From positions 16,928,001-16,992,000 of the forward strand of contig NC_063260.1 of NCBI RefSeq assembly GCF_019578655.1: 64,000 nucleotides of DNA, read 5' to 3'. Positions within the stretch are counted from its first letter, which is position 1. Each line of letters opens with the position of its first letter. Positions 1 through 10,952 of this stretch are shown here, in pieces. Source of the DNA: Ricinus communis. Its lineage: Eukaryota; Streptophyta; Magnoliopsida; Malpighiales; Euphorbiaceae. A program made the position numbers and the translations under genes. The notes below the pieces were generated by a model. It saw only the letters and a list, made by a program, of their open reading frames with translations, made no database searches and had not been told where the DNA came from.

Positions 1-1319
1 AATTCTAAACTAACTATTAACTACGAGCTAAGTTCCGAGGGAGATGCAGGAGTAATTGATAAGTGAAATAATCAAGACAAGAAGATAAACCCAAAGAGAA
101 TCTAAACTAGTTGGCAATCAAACAAAAGATAAAGGATTGGTGAGTCTAATTATGCTACCCGTGGATTTATTCTTAATCAATTCGGTTTCTCTCTCGAGAT
201 AACCGAATTCCTAAACCTAATAACCTAAAGTTGGAATCTCTTCCTAACGATTGATTCTTAAATTAGCATTAAGCTTTAATCCGCCTCTATTAAGCTTTGT
301 TAATTCTTAATCCGGCTAGTTAATTATCCTTATCTCTAAGCGATTATTAACCAGTTCTTGTTATTCAAAGTTCCAATTGCCAAACGGATTTCTCAATCTC
401 ATAAAGCAATCTAAACATCATAATTCACAACGTCTCATGAATAATGCATAATCTTATTAACACTGAAAACAAGAAGAATACAAAACCAACTCAAACAATC
501 CAACAATATAATATCAAACCAACATAGCAAAGAAATCCCAATGGATTTAATCAATTTAGCTAAATATGTTCATGTTTAAAACAATCTAGGAAATCAATTA
601 CAATGAAAGAATAATGAAAATAAAACATGTACACCCTTTTCTCTCGAATTGGATGAACAGCTCCAAATCTAGATCTACACTTTGATTAATCTCCCAAACT
701 GCCTCTTGAATTGCTCCATTACTGTTTTGCACTCGGAATCTTACGATTCCGAGATTCTTACTCACTGCAACTCTCTCTCGCACTCAGTATTGTGCAGAAA
801 CCGAACCAGCCACTAGGGCTCAATGTCACTCTTTCTCTTTCCCCCTCTTTCTCACCCTAAAAAATTTGTTTTCCTTATATATTTTATTTCAACACGACCG
901 TGGTCAAGCCAACATGGCCGGAGGCTAGGCCGTGCTGGCACTGTGGATCTCACCACTTAGGTTTTCACCATGGCCGTGCCCCCGCCGGTGCTAGCCACCA
1001 TGGCCCGTGGTGGCCTCGAAAACTGTGCCCAAACCCTTATTTTGAAGACCAAGTTTCGATGGTTGGTCACGGCCGGAGACGGCCTTGACTCAGGCCGTGC
1101 TCAATGTGTGCAACGCGAGCTCTTGTCCGATCTTGATGAATTCTCGTCCATTTCCACACGTATTGATGTATAATTGCTTAAACAACGATGATGGTCCTAT
1201 AAATGTTCCTGAAATGCAAAAGAACACAAAACACGGGTGATCTGGGAATAAAAGCACAATAATTGCTAAGAACATACGCAATAATATGCAAGCAAATATG
1301 TGTAAAACTATGCTTATCA
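1..1319 (-). repeat. 3' LTR of the 1-6051 element (partial)
   Basis: This copy matches 4713-6051 throughout. It lacks 20 bases present near 5797-5816 of the other copy, in a stretch rich in GGCCGTG motifs (890-1110 here). That indel looks like slippage or recombination between short GGCCGTG repeats. Short open frames here (for example 598-783 and 900-1173) are inside the LTR and have no recognisable protein similarity. Confidence 0.88.
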
Positions 1320-1336
1320 AATTACCCCACACTTAA
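1320..1336 (-). other. Polypurine tract of the 1-6051 element
   Basis: Read on the minus strand this is AAGTGTGGGGTAATT, directly before the LTR start TGATAAGC. Position and composition are those expected of the plus-strand primer of an LTR retrotransposon. Confidence 0.6.
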
Positions 1337-3950
1337 GCTATTGCTTGTCCTCAAGCAATTAACAACTCACCTCATAAAACTACAGTTAGCAATTCCTTTC
1401 AGTTTATGCCCCTAGTCCACAACAGAGATTATTCAACACATCTCAAAGGATACTCAATCATAAATCAAATTACAAATCATTAACAAAGAATGGAAATAAT
1501 ATTAATGCATGAGTAACTTAAATGACAACTCAACACCAACATCATGAACCAATGCCTCACAGGGATCACTCAAGTCGCTCAAAGTGTATATTAGGTAAAT
1601 AACAAATCCCTCAAAGCAAATGCACAAGCCCCGCTCACCATAAGCTTGCTCATAAATCATATCTTCGCTACTGTGAATAAGTAAATACCAAAATCAAAGG
1701 GTCTTTACCAAGGTTGAAATGGGGCTAAGGTAAAGGTACGGAGATTTGGATAGAAGTGTGAAAGTGCTAGAATTCGTGCGATAAACAATAGTATATGCTC
1801 AAAGGATTAAATGCCTAAGATCACAAAAAGAATCATTCACTAAAATCCCTACTTCATAGAATAACGCTCGCAAATGCTCTAAATCCAATAAAAGATAAAT
1901 AATTAAAGAGATTTGTTTATTATATATTCTTTTTTTTTCTTCTTCTTCTTTTTTTTTCTCCTTTTTTTTTATAATAATGAACTAGCAGCTTATTAGCGAC
2001 CGCTGCATACAACTCGAATAAACATAAAGAATAACAAATACAAATTGGATCAAAGGGAGCATTTAAAATATCAAAAGATTTAGTGAATTTACCAACATAG
2101 CAACTAGCATTTTAATCCCACATATAGTCGAACATATCACAAAAAGAAATTCCGAGCATAAGGGTAAAGGAAAGATAAATGTAAAGAATGGTATAATTGG
2201 AAGTGTATAGGTGTAGATTATGAAGAAAAGGTTAAGGCTCAAAAATTGGCTAACTAATGGAAACATAAGGTGGTAGGCTTTTGGTCAAATGTGGGAATCC
2301 TAAATCGCCCAAATCATCTCATGGTATTCACAATATTCATGTAACTTCAACATGCATTACAAAGCAAGTTCTAGGAGCAAAGTTAAGTACAATGCACACT
2401 CAAACAAGAAATATAAAGAGCATAAGCATAATGAATGCTCAATCGGCTCAAAATCTCACTTTCGGGTGTGGTATTAGGTGCGATTGGTTCAAACATCATT
2501 AATTGAATCATTATTTAAGAAACACATGCATATGATATTATCAACGTTCTAAGTTAAGATTCGACAATTCGAAAATAATTAAATAACACCGGTTTAACCC
2601 GGCGGTTGATGTGTAAAACACCATAAATTGTTTTCCAAGGACAATGAACAACAAAGAAAAGTAACTACAATTCTATAAATCAAGTCATCAGTCACCAAAA
2701 TTAGCATACTCAAGTGCATAAAAACACAATGTCCTAACATCTCCTAAAAATACACAACACCTAGCCATAGCAATTAAAAATCCATATGAGAGATTAGGGT
2801 TTACCCATAAGCACCCCACACTTAAAGAACACACTGTCCTCGGTGTAAAATGTTATGGATACCCCGCATGGAATGCTCAACTAAGAGAACAAAAGCAATA
2901 CAATCCAAGTGCATGACATGTATGAAAAATAAAGTAAATAAATACAGGAAAAATAAAAAGATCTAGGGGATCGCCTGATCATCCATCGAGGCCGATGTTG
3001 TGGAAATTCGGTACCTCCTGGTAGAATCCGAAAATAATAAAATAAAGAAATAAAATCAAAACTGAAAATATGAAAACTAAAACTAATAAAATGTTTTAAA
3101 ACAAAAGGTTAAAAAAAAATTAGAAATTAAAGATAAAAATTGGGGTGCCTCCCAAAAGCGCTTCTTTTTATGTGATGAGTCTTCTTACCGGACTCATGGT
3201 GAAAGGCAAATGGGCGTGATCGACGACCATCCATCCTTCTTCCAAGCAAATGGCTTCAAGTATCCGCTTAGAGGGATAATCGTCAATGTCCTCTTCCGAC
3301 TATCAAGCAAGTCGCGATTATGATGGGCAAGACTAGCTCTCGTATAATTGCATGTAGTCATGATGCTCTAGGGCTCTTCCAATTTGAAAGCCGAAGTTTC
3401 ACCAATTGGAAGGATTGACGGTTGGGCAATTTCTTCAGAACGTCAATGGTTTCCTCTAGTCCTTGTCTTGGTTCACTTGCTAGAAGAAACTCGAGCTCCT
3501 CCAAGACTTCTTCATTGGATAACTCATGCTCATCTTCCATCATCGAACGGACTTGTGGAAAATCCACCAAAAATTCCTCTAATCGCAACTCGAAGATCAT
3601 CAATCATACATTCCAGTTGGTAGTCTTTCGGAGGATTATGTTTGCCTCTTCCTTTCCGGTTCCATCTCCATGTTCAAGAAATCGTCCCGCACATAAGCAT
3701 CATCGTCAAACATAATAGATAAACCAGAAAAATTCTCACCCCGAACGCAAAGTGACGCTACCAAATGTTCCTCGGATTCGGTAGTGTTTGATAGAGTTCT
3801 CGATTGCTCTTCGGCCTAGTAACTTGAAGATTAAGCCTACTTGATGCTCTATGTTATTAATCGAGGCTTGTTGATCTTCAAGTATCCTCTCATTTGTTGG
3901 AATCTATCATCAAGACTTGTAATGAACCTCATCATCGGCCTCCTCCGACA
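1337..3950 (-). other. Non-coding interior of the 1-6051 element
   Basis: No conserved retrotransposon enzyme is visible. There is a polypyrimidine block at about 1928-1970. A short acidic open frame at 3358-3603 (minus) with the string EELEFLLASEPRQG may be a remnant of the segment following Gag, but I cannot assign it to a family. A block around 3140-3165 contains GGTGCCTCCCAAAAGCGCT, which I recall as recurring in plant non-autonomous gypsy elements. Confidence 0.5.
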
Positions 3951-4361
3951 CTAACTCTTCATCTTGAGTTGAAGGTGCAAGAGTAGGTCACGATGTGGTT
4001 CGAGATTCAGTGGTTCCGGGCCATCTAAGCTCCATCCATAGGGTGAATGAGTACTCCACTCTTGATTATAGGTGCTTCCATACGAGTCACTTGGCCAATT
4101 GCCCGTATAATTCACCTGTTCACAGTTATAAGAATAAGGAGTAAAATCACTGCACAATGGACAATCATTACTCAAATGTAAACCACAACAAAATTCATAA
4201 AAGACTTGAGATGAAAGGATAGGAGAAGAGAGTTGATCGGTAGCCCTGCAAAACGATTCCACTCGAGCATCTAAAGATGCACGGGCATCCCAATTTTTAG
4301 CACTTTCTTGGTTCCTATTCTCATTTTCCAATGCGTCATACAAAGATTTTGAGTTTAGCAT
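3951..4361 (-). pseudogene. Gag-like remnant with degenerate zinc knuckle
   Basis: The 136-residue frame begins MLNSKSLYDALENENRNQES. Residues 55-68 (YEFCCGLHLSNDCP) resemble the C-x2-C-G-x-H-x4-C knuckle of Athila/Tat-type Gag proteins, with the first cysteine position occupied by tyrosine. Residues 82-110 keep the sparse NYxGN...STYN.EW..H motif that follows the knuckle in those proteins. The N-terminal capsid part is missing; a complete Gag would be several times longer. It lies about 170 bases inside the primer site, the usual place for gag. The frame is probably only a relic of an RNA-packaging protein, since one zinc ligand is gone. Similarity is from memory of the family. Confidence 0.5.
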
Positions 4362-4529
4362 TGAACCTCCTTATCATTCACTATCTGAATCATAAACTTA
4401 AGCTAAATAAATATGTACAAATAAAATAAAATAAATAAACAAATAAAAATAAAAATCATAAAATAATAAGAAAGAAAAAAAAATGGCTAAATTAACAAAT
4501 AGCAAATTTCACTCTAGTTTTCAAACAAT

Positions 4530-4547
4530 TCCCCGGCAACGACGCCA
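4530..4547 (-). other. Primer-binding site, tRNA-Asp type
   Basis: On the minus strand this reads TGGCGTCGTTGCCGGGGA. It is complementary to the 3' end of plant tRNA-Asp including CCA, with one mismatch (C to T at base 6). It lies six bases from the LTR edge at 4554 and fixes the element's orientation. Confidence 0.85.
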
Positions 4548-4553
4548 AAAACT

Positions 4554-6051
4554 TGATGTCTGCTACTCGTGTTAGCTACAATCTAAGGCAGTGTACCTAT
4601 CGATGCAGTCTAGCACTAATGGCGAGTATCAAGGTCGTATTCCTTGGGAAAGCGAAAGCCCAGAGTTACTCCTTTGTTCTTTGTTATATTAACCTAAAAT
4701 GGATGATGAATAAATTCTAAACTAACTATTAACTACGAGCTAAGTTCCGAGGGAGATGCAGGAGTAATTGATAAGTGAAATAATCAAGACAAGAAGATAA
4801 ACCCAAAGAGAATCTAAACTAGTTGGCAATCAAACAAAAGATAAAGGATCGGTGAGTCTAATTATGCTACCCGTGGACGAATTCTTAACCGAATTCGGTT
4901 TCTCTCTCGAGATAACCGAATTCCTAAACCTAATAACCTAAAGTTGGAATCTCTTCCTAACGATTGATTCTTAAATTAGCATTAAGCTTTAATCCGCCTC
5001 TATTAAGCTTTGTTAATTCTTAATCCGGCTAGTTAATTATCCTTATCTCTAAGCGATTATTAACCAGTTCTTGTTATTCAAAGTTCCAATTGCCAAACGG
5101 ATTTCTCAATCTCATAAAGCAATCTAAACATCATAATTCACAACGTCTCATGAATAATGCATAATCTTATTAACACTGAAAACAAGAAGAATACAAAACC
5201 AACTCAAACAATCCAACAATATAATATCAAACCAACATAGCAAAGAAATCCCAATGGATTTAATCAATTTAGCTAAATATGTTCATGTTTAAAACAATCT
5301 AGGAAATCAATTACAATGAAAGATTAATGAAAATAAAACATGTACACCCTTTTCTCTTGAATTGGATGAACAGCTCCAAATCTAGATCTACACTTTGATT
5401 AATCTCCCAAACTGCCTCTTGAATTGCTCCACTACTGTTTTGCACTCGGAATCTTACGATTCCGGGATTCTTACTTACTGCAACTCTCTCTCGCACTCAG
5501 TATTGTGCAGGAACCGAACCAGCCACTAGGGCTCAATGTCACTCTTTCTCTTTCCCCCTCTTTCTCACCCTAAAAAATTTGTTTTCCTTATATATTTATT
5601 TCAACACGACCGTGGTCAAGCCAACATGGCCGGAGGCTAGGCCGTGCTGACACTGTGGATCTTACCACTTAGGTTTTCACCATGGCCGTGCCCCCGCCGG
5701 TGCTAGCCACCATGGCCTGTGGTGGCCTCGAAAACTGTGCCCAAACCCTTATTTTGAAGACCAAGTTTCGATGGTTGGTCACGGCCAGAGTCCAGGCCGT
5801 GATGGTCAGCACGGCCTTGACTCAGGCCGTGCTCAATGTGTGCAACGCGAGCTCTTGTCCGATCTTGATGAATTCTCGTCCATTTCCACACGTATTGATG
5901 TATAATTGCTTAAACAACGATGATGGTCCTATAAATGTTCCTGAAATGCAAAAGAACACAAAACACGGGTGATCTGGGAATAAAAGCACAATAATTGCTA
6001 AGAACATACGCAATAATATGCAAGCAAATATGTGTAAAACTATGCTTATCA
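4554..6051 (-). repeat. 5' LTR of the 1-6051 element
   Basis: A 1,498-bp LTR with minus-strand ends TGATAAGC...ATCA. It carries a cluster of GGCCGTG/CACGGCC motifs at about 5606-5832, including the 20 bases missing from the other LTR. The right flank begins ATAAT. The matching left flank lies outside the window. Confidence 0.85.
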
Positions 6052-6221
6052 ATAATCAATTTGCTAACTATTTTCTAATTAAAGTCAACACCATTTGCTA
6101 ATTAAAATTTATCATTCCTTAATAAATTCTTTTATAAAATATTATTTACTAATTCTTTCATAACTCTCAAATATAGAATTTAATTCATATATTTATATTG
6201 GAAAAAAAATTATGTGACCCA

Positions 6222-6254
<33 letters not shown>

Positions 6255-6329
6255 CCCAATTCAATTACTCAAAATAAAGCTAAATTAAATTAAATAAAAA
6301 CTCGTTATTAATTATTACTAAAATAATAG
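6052..6329. other. AT-rich spacer with TA microsatellite
   Basis: No gene is seen. A pure TA run lies at about 6222-6248. Confidence 0.8.
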
Positions 6330-6815
6330 AGTTAAATAGTGGAGACAATCTTAAGATGCAATCCTTAAGGAATAGATGTAGGTCTTAGTATCGAACCAAA
6401 ATAAATCTTTGTGTTGATCTCTATTAACTTCCAATTCATTAGATATCTGATACTACTATATGCTTTGTTAGTTATCTATTACATCTTAAACACTAGAATT
6501 TACTACTTAGACATCTAACTATTTTTAAAAGGAACATTAGATAGCTTTCTCTTTACATCCTCTCACGCATATAATCTATAAGAATTTACAAGTTATGGTA
6601 ATTGAGGTGTCAGTTGAAATAGTTGGCTTACTGCTGTAGATATCTAACAGTAAGCTTTTTGAACTTAGTTAGATATTTGTGCAGTTAGCTTCAAATTTAC
6701 AATAAAACTTCTGCAAAACTTTCTTATAAGCGTTTGATAAACTAGTAAGGTATCTAAGTAGAAGATTTTGAAAAATCTAATTCACCCTCCTCTTGAACGT
6801 TTATTCCGCACTTTC
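6330..6815 (+). repeat. Degenerate Copia-type LTR fragment
   Basis: The segment ends at about 6770-6815 with the sequence AATTCACCCTCCTCTTGAAC followed by TTCCGCACTTTCAA. This is the typical R/U5 end of several plant Copia LTRs. I see no partner LTR, primer site or coding region beside it, so it is a fragment. Left boundary is approximate. Confidence 0.4.
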
Positions 6816-7084
6816 AAAATATTTATGTGCACTCTCTGCTCTTAATTTGGTGGCAGAAAAATATTTTTACCCATCCACCAATAAAATGACATTAGTTTAT
6901 TGTTGTTATAGTATAATGCCTATGAAATACCTTTAAAGTATTTCAATATCATTAGTTTTTAAATAGCATCTAAATTTCTTTTATTAGTTTATTTACTCAA
7001 TAGTGTTTTTTATGTTATTTATATTTATTTATTATATATTAGATGTATAATAAAGTAATATTATAATGGGGATACAAATCAAGG
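6816..7084. other. AT-rich spacer
   Basis: No gene or recognisable repeat. The left terminus of the Harbinger element should lie in or before this stretch, but I cannot see a convincing terminal inverted repeat. Confidence 0.6.
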
Positions 7085-8090
7085 AAATGACAAAGTTAAA
7101 GGAAGAGTTGGTGAGAAATATAAAACTTGGACAACTGAGGAAACTAACGAGTTACTGAAACTTATGATTGATACTACGAATCAGGGTTAGCGCGATAGTA
7201 ATAACTTGTTAGGTAAAGGAACTGTTGAGAAAAGGATACTCCCAGCTTTGAATGAAAAACTTGGATGTGATAAGAATTATTTTTAATATTTAAACCATTT
7301 AAAATTATTTAAATAAAGATACAATAGTTATTGCAATCTTTTACATGATAGCTCTGAATTTGGATGGGAACATAAAATTTACTGCTCCGGATGAAGTATG
7401 GGAGGATTAATTTAAGGTAATTATTTTATTCAAAAATATATATACAGTAGTACTTTTTATTTATTTGTTGATGTTTGCTTTTGTTTAATTTTGAAGAATC
7501 TATGTTTTCTTTTTTATTTTACCTATTATTTTAATATCTATAAACTTATATATTAATATTTTTTTTATCTTGATCAGTCTCATCCTATCTATAGAAGCTA
7601 TCACACTGACACTTTTGCAAAGTATGAAGACTTAAAAATTGCAATTGGAAATACCGCAATTGGAAAAAATGCAATTGGATTAAGGGAAGTTACTGATGCA
7701 AGAACACTTGAGGAAGAAGAAAATAAAGGGTTCTGCTTTAGATGAGTTGATTTATGATACTAATATTGGGACATTCATACATAATGATGTGTAAGACTCT
7801 TTGTATCAATTTCCATCTTATGGATACTCCACTTCACTGCTATCCTCTGATATCATTAATTTAGATATCCCTCCAGGATGCAAAAGATGTAGTAGAAGTG
7901 AGTTTGAAGAAAAAAAAAGAACTTCTTCTGGGTCTAATAATAATCAAGTAGATATTGTAAACAAACTCACTTATTCTAATAAGTTGGCTGAAGCTATTAA
8001 GTCATTTGATAGTAGTGAAGGCCGTTGTTGGAATCTTATCAAAGAAATATTTTGGGATGTTTATGTATTGTATTTATTTCTATATTAGTT
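7085..8090 (+). pseudogene. PIF/Harbinger ORF1: Myb/SANT-like DNA-binding protein, broken
   Basis: From 7088 a frame reads K-T-W-T-T-E-E-T-N-E-L-L, the first helix of the plant Myb/SANT-like domain. Further blocks (GKGTVEKRILPALNEKLGC, then APDEVWED before an intron) follow in order. A GT-AG intron can be placed at about 7417-7578, after which the frame continues HPIYRSYHTDTFAKYEDL. In Harbinger elements ORF1 binds DNA and helps bring the transposase to the ends. Breaks: in-frame stops near 7187 (a tryptophan position), 7285 and 7313 and in the APDEVWED block, and at least one frameshift near 7380. The 3' part, 7801-8088, is a serine/asparagine-rich open stretch with KLAEAIKSFDSSEG, typical of the tail of these proteins. 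Confidence 0.72.
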
Positions 8091-8362
8091 TTTATAATAA
8101 TTAATATGCTTTAGAATTTGTGTCATATAACTTCTAATAATTAATATATTTATACATAGATTATTATTTTTCTTAAGTGATTCTATTTATACATCTTAAA
8201 AATAAATGGAGGTGATGAAGTAGACAATCAAAGGATAGAAGCAGAAGAAGTAAAAGAAGAAGAAATGGAAGAATAATGGTATGAAACTTTTAAACATTTG
8301 TTGGCAGCAATTCAAGCAATTGTATGTGTCTTGAATAAGCTTATAACTACTATGTCCTTTAT

Positions 8363-9453
8363 CTAGATCCAAAAACTTCAAACGGATACGATTATATACA
8401 TAAAATATGATAGGAAATCACCTCCTTAGTAACCATACACCCCAATAACTAATAAGTTATGATATATATGGAATGCAAGAAAACACCCTCCAATCAAGAT
8501 GATTCTAAATCCTAAGGATCCCTCAAAAGAAGTTTATAAAACTAATTTCAATTCTTATTGATTCTAATAATGAAATTAGCACTTGAATCTAATCCCAATG
8601 CCATAAACCCAAAGCAATTTGATAAGTAAAGAATCAAAAATAAGATTTTAGTTAAAGAAGCAAAAAACTAAAAGAAGTTTGATAAGTTTAAAGGTCATGT
8701 AAGATCTTAAGCAAAAACACTCATAAGCGTATTATAGTATATCAATAATCAAAAGCTTTTTATAAATGTAGCTTAGCTTGGTATTTGTAACCAAAGCTAA
8801 ACCTAAAGAAACCCTAGACATGTCTAAACACCTCATATAACTCATTACTAACACATAATTAAAAATATAGTTGTTGGATACTTAACTCTCATATTTGTAA
8901 CACCAAAATAATAACTCTCACACTTAAATATAAGTTACAAAATTAAAAATACACTAAATTATACCTAATAAGACTTAATAAAATGTGTATTAACCTTATA
9001 TAGACTAATCCACTATTATTGAATCTTGAGAAAAGCAATATAATAGGGACATGGCTTTAAGCACGGCCATGTTGCACCCCCCACTTCCTTTTAATTTGAA
9101 GACCAGTACCTGACACGGCTTTAAGCATGATCATGTTGTATCTCATGCTTCCTTCTGATTTGAAAACCAGTATGTGACATGGCTTTAAGCACGATCATAT
9201 TGTATCCCACGCTTCCTTCTCTTGAAAGGGCAGTAGATGACACAACTTGAAGCATGCCCATGCTTCATCCCATACTTCATTCTTTTTGGAATACATTGAA
9301 GACTTTACTTCTAAGGCCTTTGGTTTGGTTTTGATTGGTCCATATGCCCTCCATGAAGCTTAACAAAGCTTCTTGCATCCTCTTGGTCTTAGATCTTATC
9401 AATGGACCTTGAAGATCAAAGAATCTTTAGTTGAATCAACCCTTTTTGCATCA
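8363..9453. repeat. Probable solo LTR inside the Harbinger element
   Basis: This 1.1-kb block separates ORF1 from the transposase. It begins near a CGGATACG motif and ends TTGCATCA, as does the well-bounded solo LTR at 25685-26668 (which has CCGGATACG near its start and TTGCATCA at its end). The similarity is patchy, and I found no convincing target duplication. Edges are approximate. It contains the 64-bp tandem array at 9049-9300. Confidence 0.5.
9049..9300. repeat. 64-bp tandem repeat, about four copies
   Basis: Copies start at about 9049, 9113, 9177 and 9240. Each opens with a variant of ACATGGCTTTAAGCACGGCC, followed by CATGTTG and a polypyrimidine-rich CTTCCTTCT stretch. The fourth copy is the most diverged. 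The unit carries an imperfect palindrome around GGC...GCC. Confidence 0.8.
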
Positions 9454-9469
9454 AATATTAAATGAAGAT

Positions 9470-10700
9470 CCATCAGAATTTCAACAAGTATATAGAATGT
9501 ATCGTAGTATGTTTCTCAAAATATGTAGGATTATTAGAGAAAAACACCCTTACAAGATATAAGGTATATTTGCATCGAAAAAATACTTGCAGCCTTTCTA
9601 CTCACTGTCGGTTAAAACTCTAGATATTGCTTAGTTCGTAAAACATTTGGCTGTTCACATTTCATTGATAGCCAAAATTTCAACAAAATTTTGAGAGAAT
9701 TAAATAAAATTGCAATAGAAATGATGGCTAAACTAAGTTTCTTAGTTCTAGAAAAAAATTAGAAAAAGTACAAGATTATATCCTTACTTTAAAGGAAGTA
9801 TGTTATCAATTTTTAATAGTACTTTATTATTCTACTACTTATTATAGTAAGCATTTTATTAATATTATGTTATTCTAATTAAATATTTTTATATTAATTC
9901 AGGATTGCATTAAAGCTATTGATGGTACCTATATTCCTGCAATGGTTACTAGACGTGACATTAGTACTTATTGCAACCATCATGAAATAATTTTGCAAAA
10001 TATTTTAACAGCTTGTAACTTTGATTTAAATTCATATATGTGCTTAGTGGGTGGGGATGATCTACATATAATTCAAAAGTGTTAAATGATGCTCTATCAA
10101 GGAGTAATGGACTTAAAGTGTCACAAAGTACTTTTAATCTACTTATTACAATTTTAGTTTATTTTCATTTTTTATATTTAAATTTAAATTTTATCATGTT
10201 ATTTATTATACATATGTTAGGTAAATATTTTTTGGTGGGTTTTGAATTTTCAAATCGACTACAGTTTTTTGCTCCTTCTCGAGGTGTTCGCTATTGTCTT
10301 CAAGATTTTCACGATCAAGGTCGTCATTCTGAAATGCAAATGAGTTGTTCAATCTTCATCATACTTCTTTAAGAAATTCGGTTGAGAGATAATTTGGTAT
10401 CTTTAAATTGTGATTTACAATTTTTAAAATAGCTTTTCCATTTCCATACAGCACACGAGCAAAGCTATTATTGGCATGTGCAGGATTGCATAATTTTCTT
10501 CGAAAAAAGTGTCATTCGAATGAATTTTTGATTGAACCAGATAATAAAATTTTATCATCTTCAACTATAGCAGTTAATCAAGAAGAGGATTTTGAACTAC
10601 TTATTAGGATACAAGAGCAACAAAAAAATACTGTGAATGAATGAAGGACTACTATAGCTACTAATATGTGGAATGATGTTGAGTATGTGGATAATAATAA
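9470..10700 (+). pseudogene. PIF/Harbinger (HARBI1-like) DDE transposase, broken
   Basis: The order of motifs follows plant Harbinger transposases. An N-terminal FQQVYRMYRSMF and REKHPY segment comes first. At about 9901 comes DCIKAIDGTYIPAMV, with the first catalytic Asp. Then ILTACNFDL, a segment corresponding to AGWEGSxHDSRVL, and FFAPSRGVRYCLQDF at about 10268. A C-terminal LACAGLHNFLRKK and RTTIATNMW tail ends at about 10700. The protein would cut and paste DNA at TAA/TTA-like targets. It is dead: many in-frame stops are present, the second-Asp motif reads STYNSK (Asp to Asn) behind a TGA stop, and the segment with the catalytic Glu is not recognisable. It lies on the same strand as ORF1, as expected of one element. 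Confidence 0.75.
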
Positions 10701-10901
10701 ATATTAATTTTTTAAATTTTAGATAATAAATTTAAGTTTTATTATCTGTTCTTTTAATTAAAGACATCTACTTTTATTGATTATTTTAAAATTCATTTTT
10801 ATCATATAATAAAAATTAATTTATTACATCAAAATATATATATTAAAATCAATAAAAAAATTTTAATGTCTATAAAAGTCGTAAATATATATAAATCTTT
10901 T

Positions 10902-10952
10902 TTTAAAATAAAGTCTATAAAATTTATTAATAAATATATAAATTCTATATTT
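10902..10952. repeat. Left flank repeat of the satellite
   Basis: The string TTTAAAATAAAGTCTATAAA and the following AT-rich stretch match 13309-13368 in the same orientation at roughly 80 percent. A related AATGTCTATAAAAGTCGTAAA lies just upstream at 10864-10885, so the motif is itself repeated. Confidence 0.6.

Larger units (their letters stand above)
1..6051 (-). mobile_element. Non-autonomous Ty3/gypsy LTR retrotransposon, left end outside window
   Basis: Positions 1-1319 and 4713-6051 are near-identical direct repeats, differing at roughly twenty bases plus one 20-bp indel. A primer-binding site complementary to the 3' end of tRNA-Asp lies just inside the right-hand copy, and a purine-rich tract (on the minus strand) lies just inside the left-hand copy. 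The element therefore reads right to left. Its roughly 3.2-kb interior has only a short Gag-like remnant and no protease, reverse transcriptase or integrase, so it must have moved using enzymes from a relative. LTRs on the minus strand begin TGATAAGC and end ATCA. The left LTR is cut by the window edge, so a target duplication cannot be checked. Low LTR divergence makes this one of the youngest insertions in the window. Confidence 0.88.
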
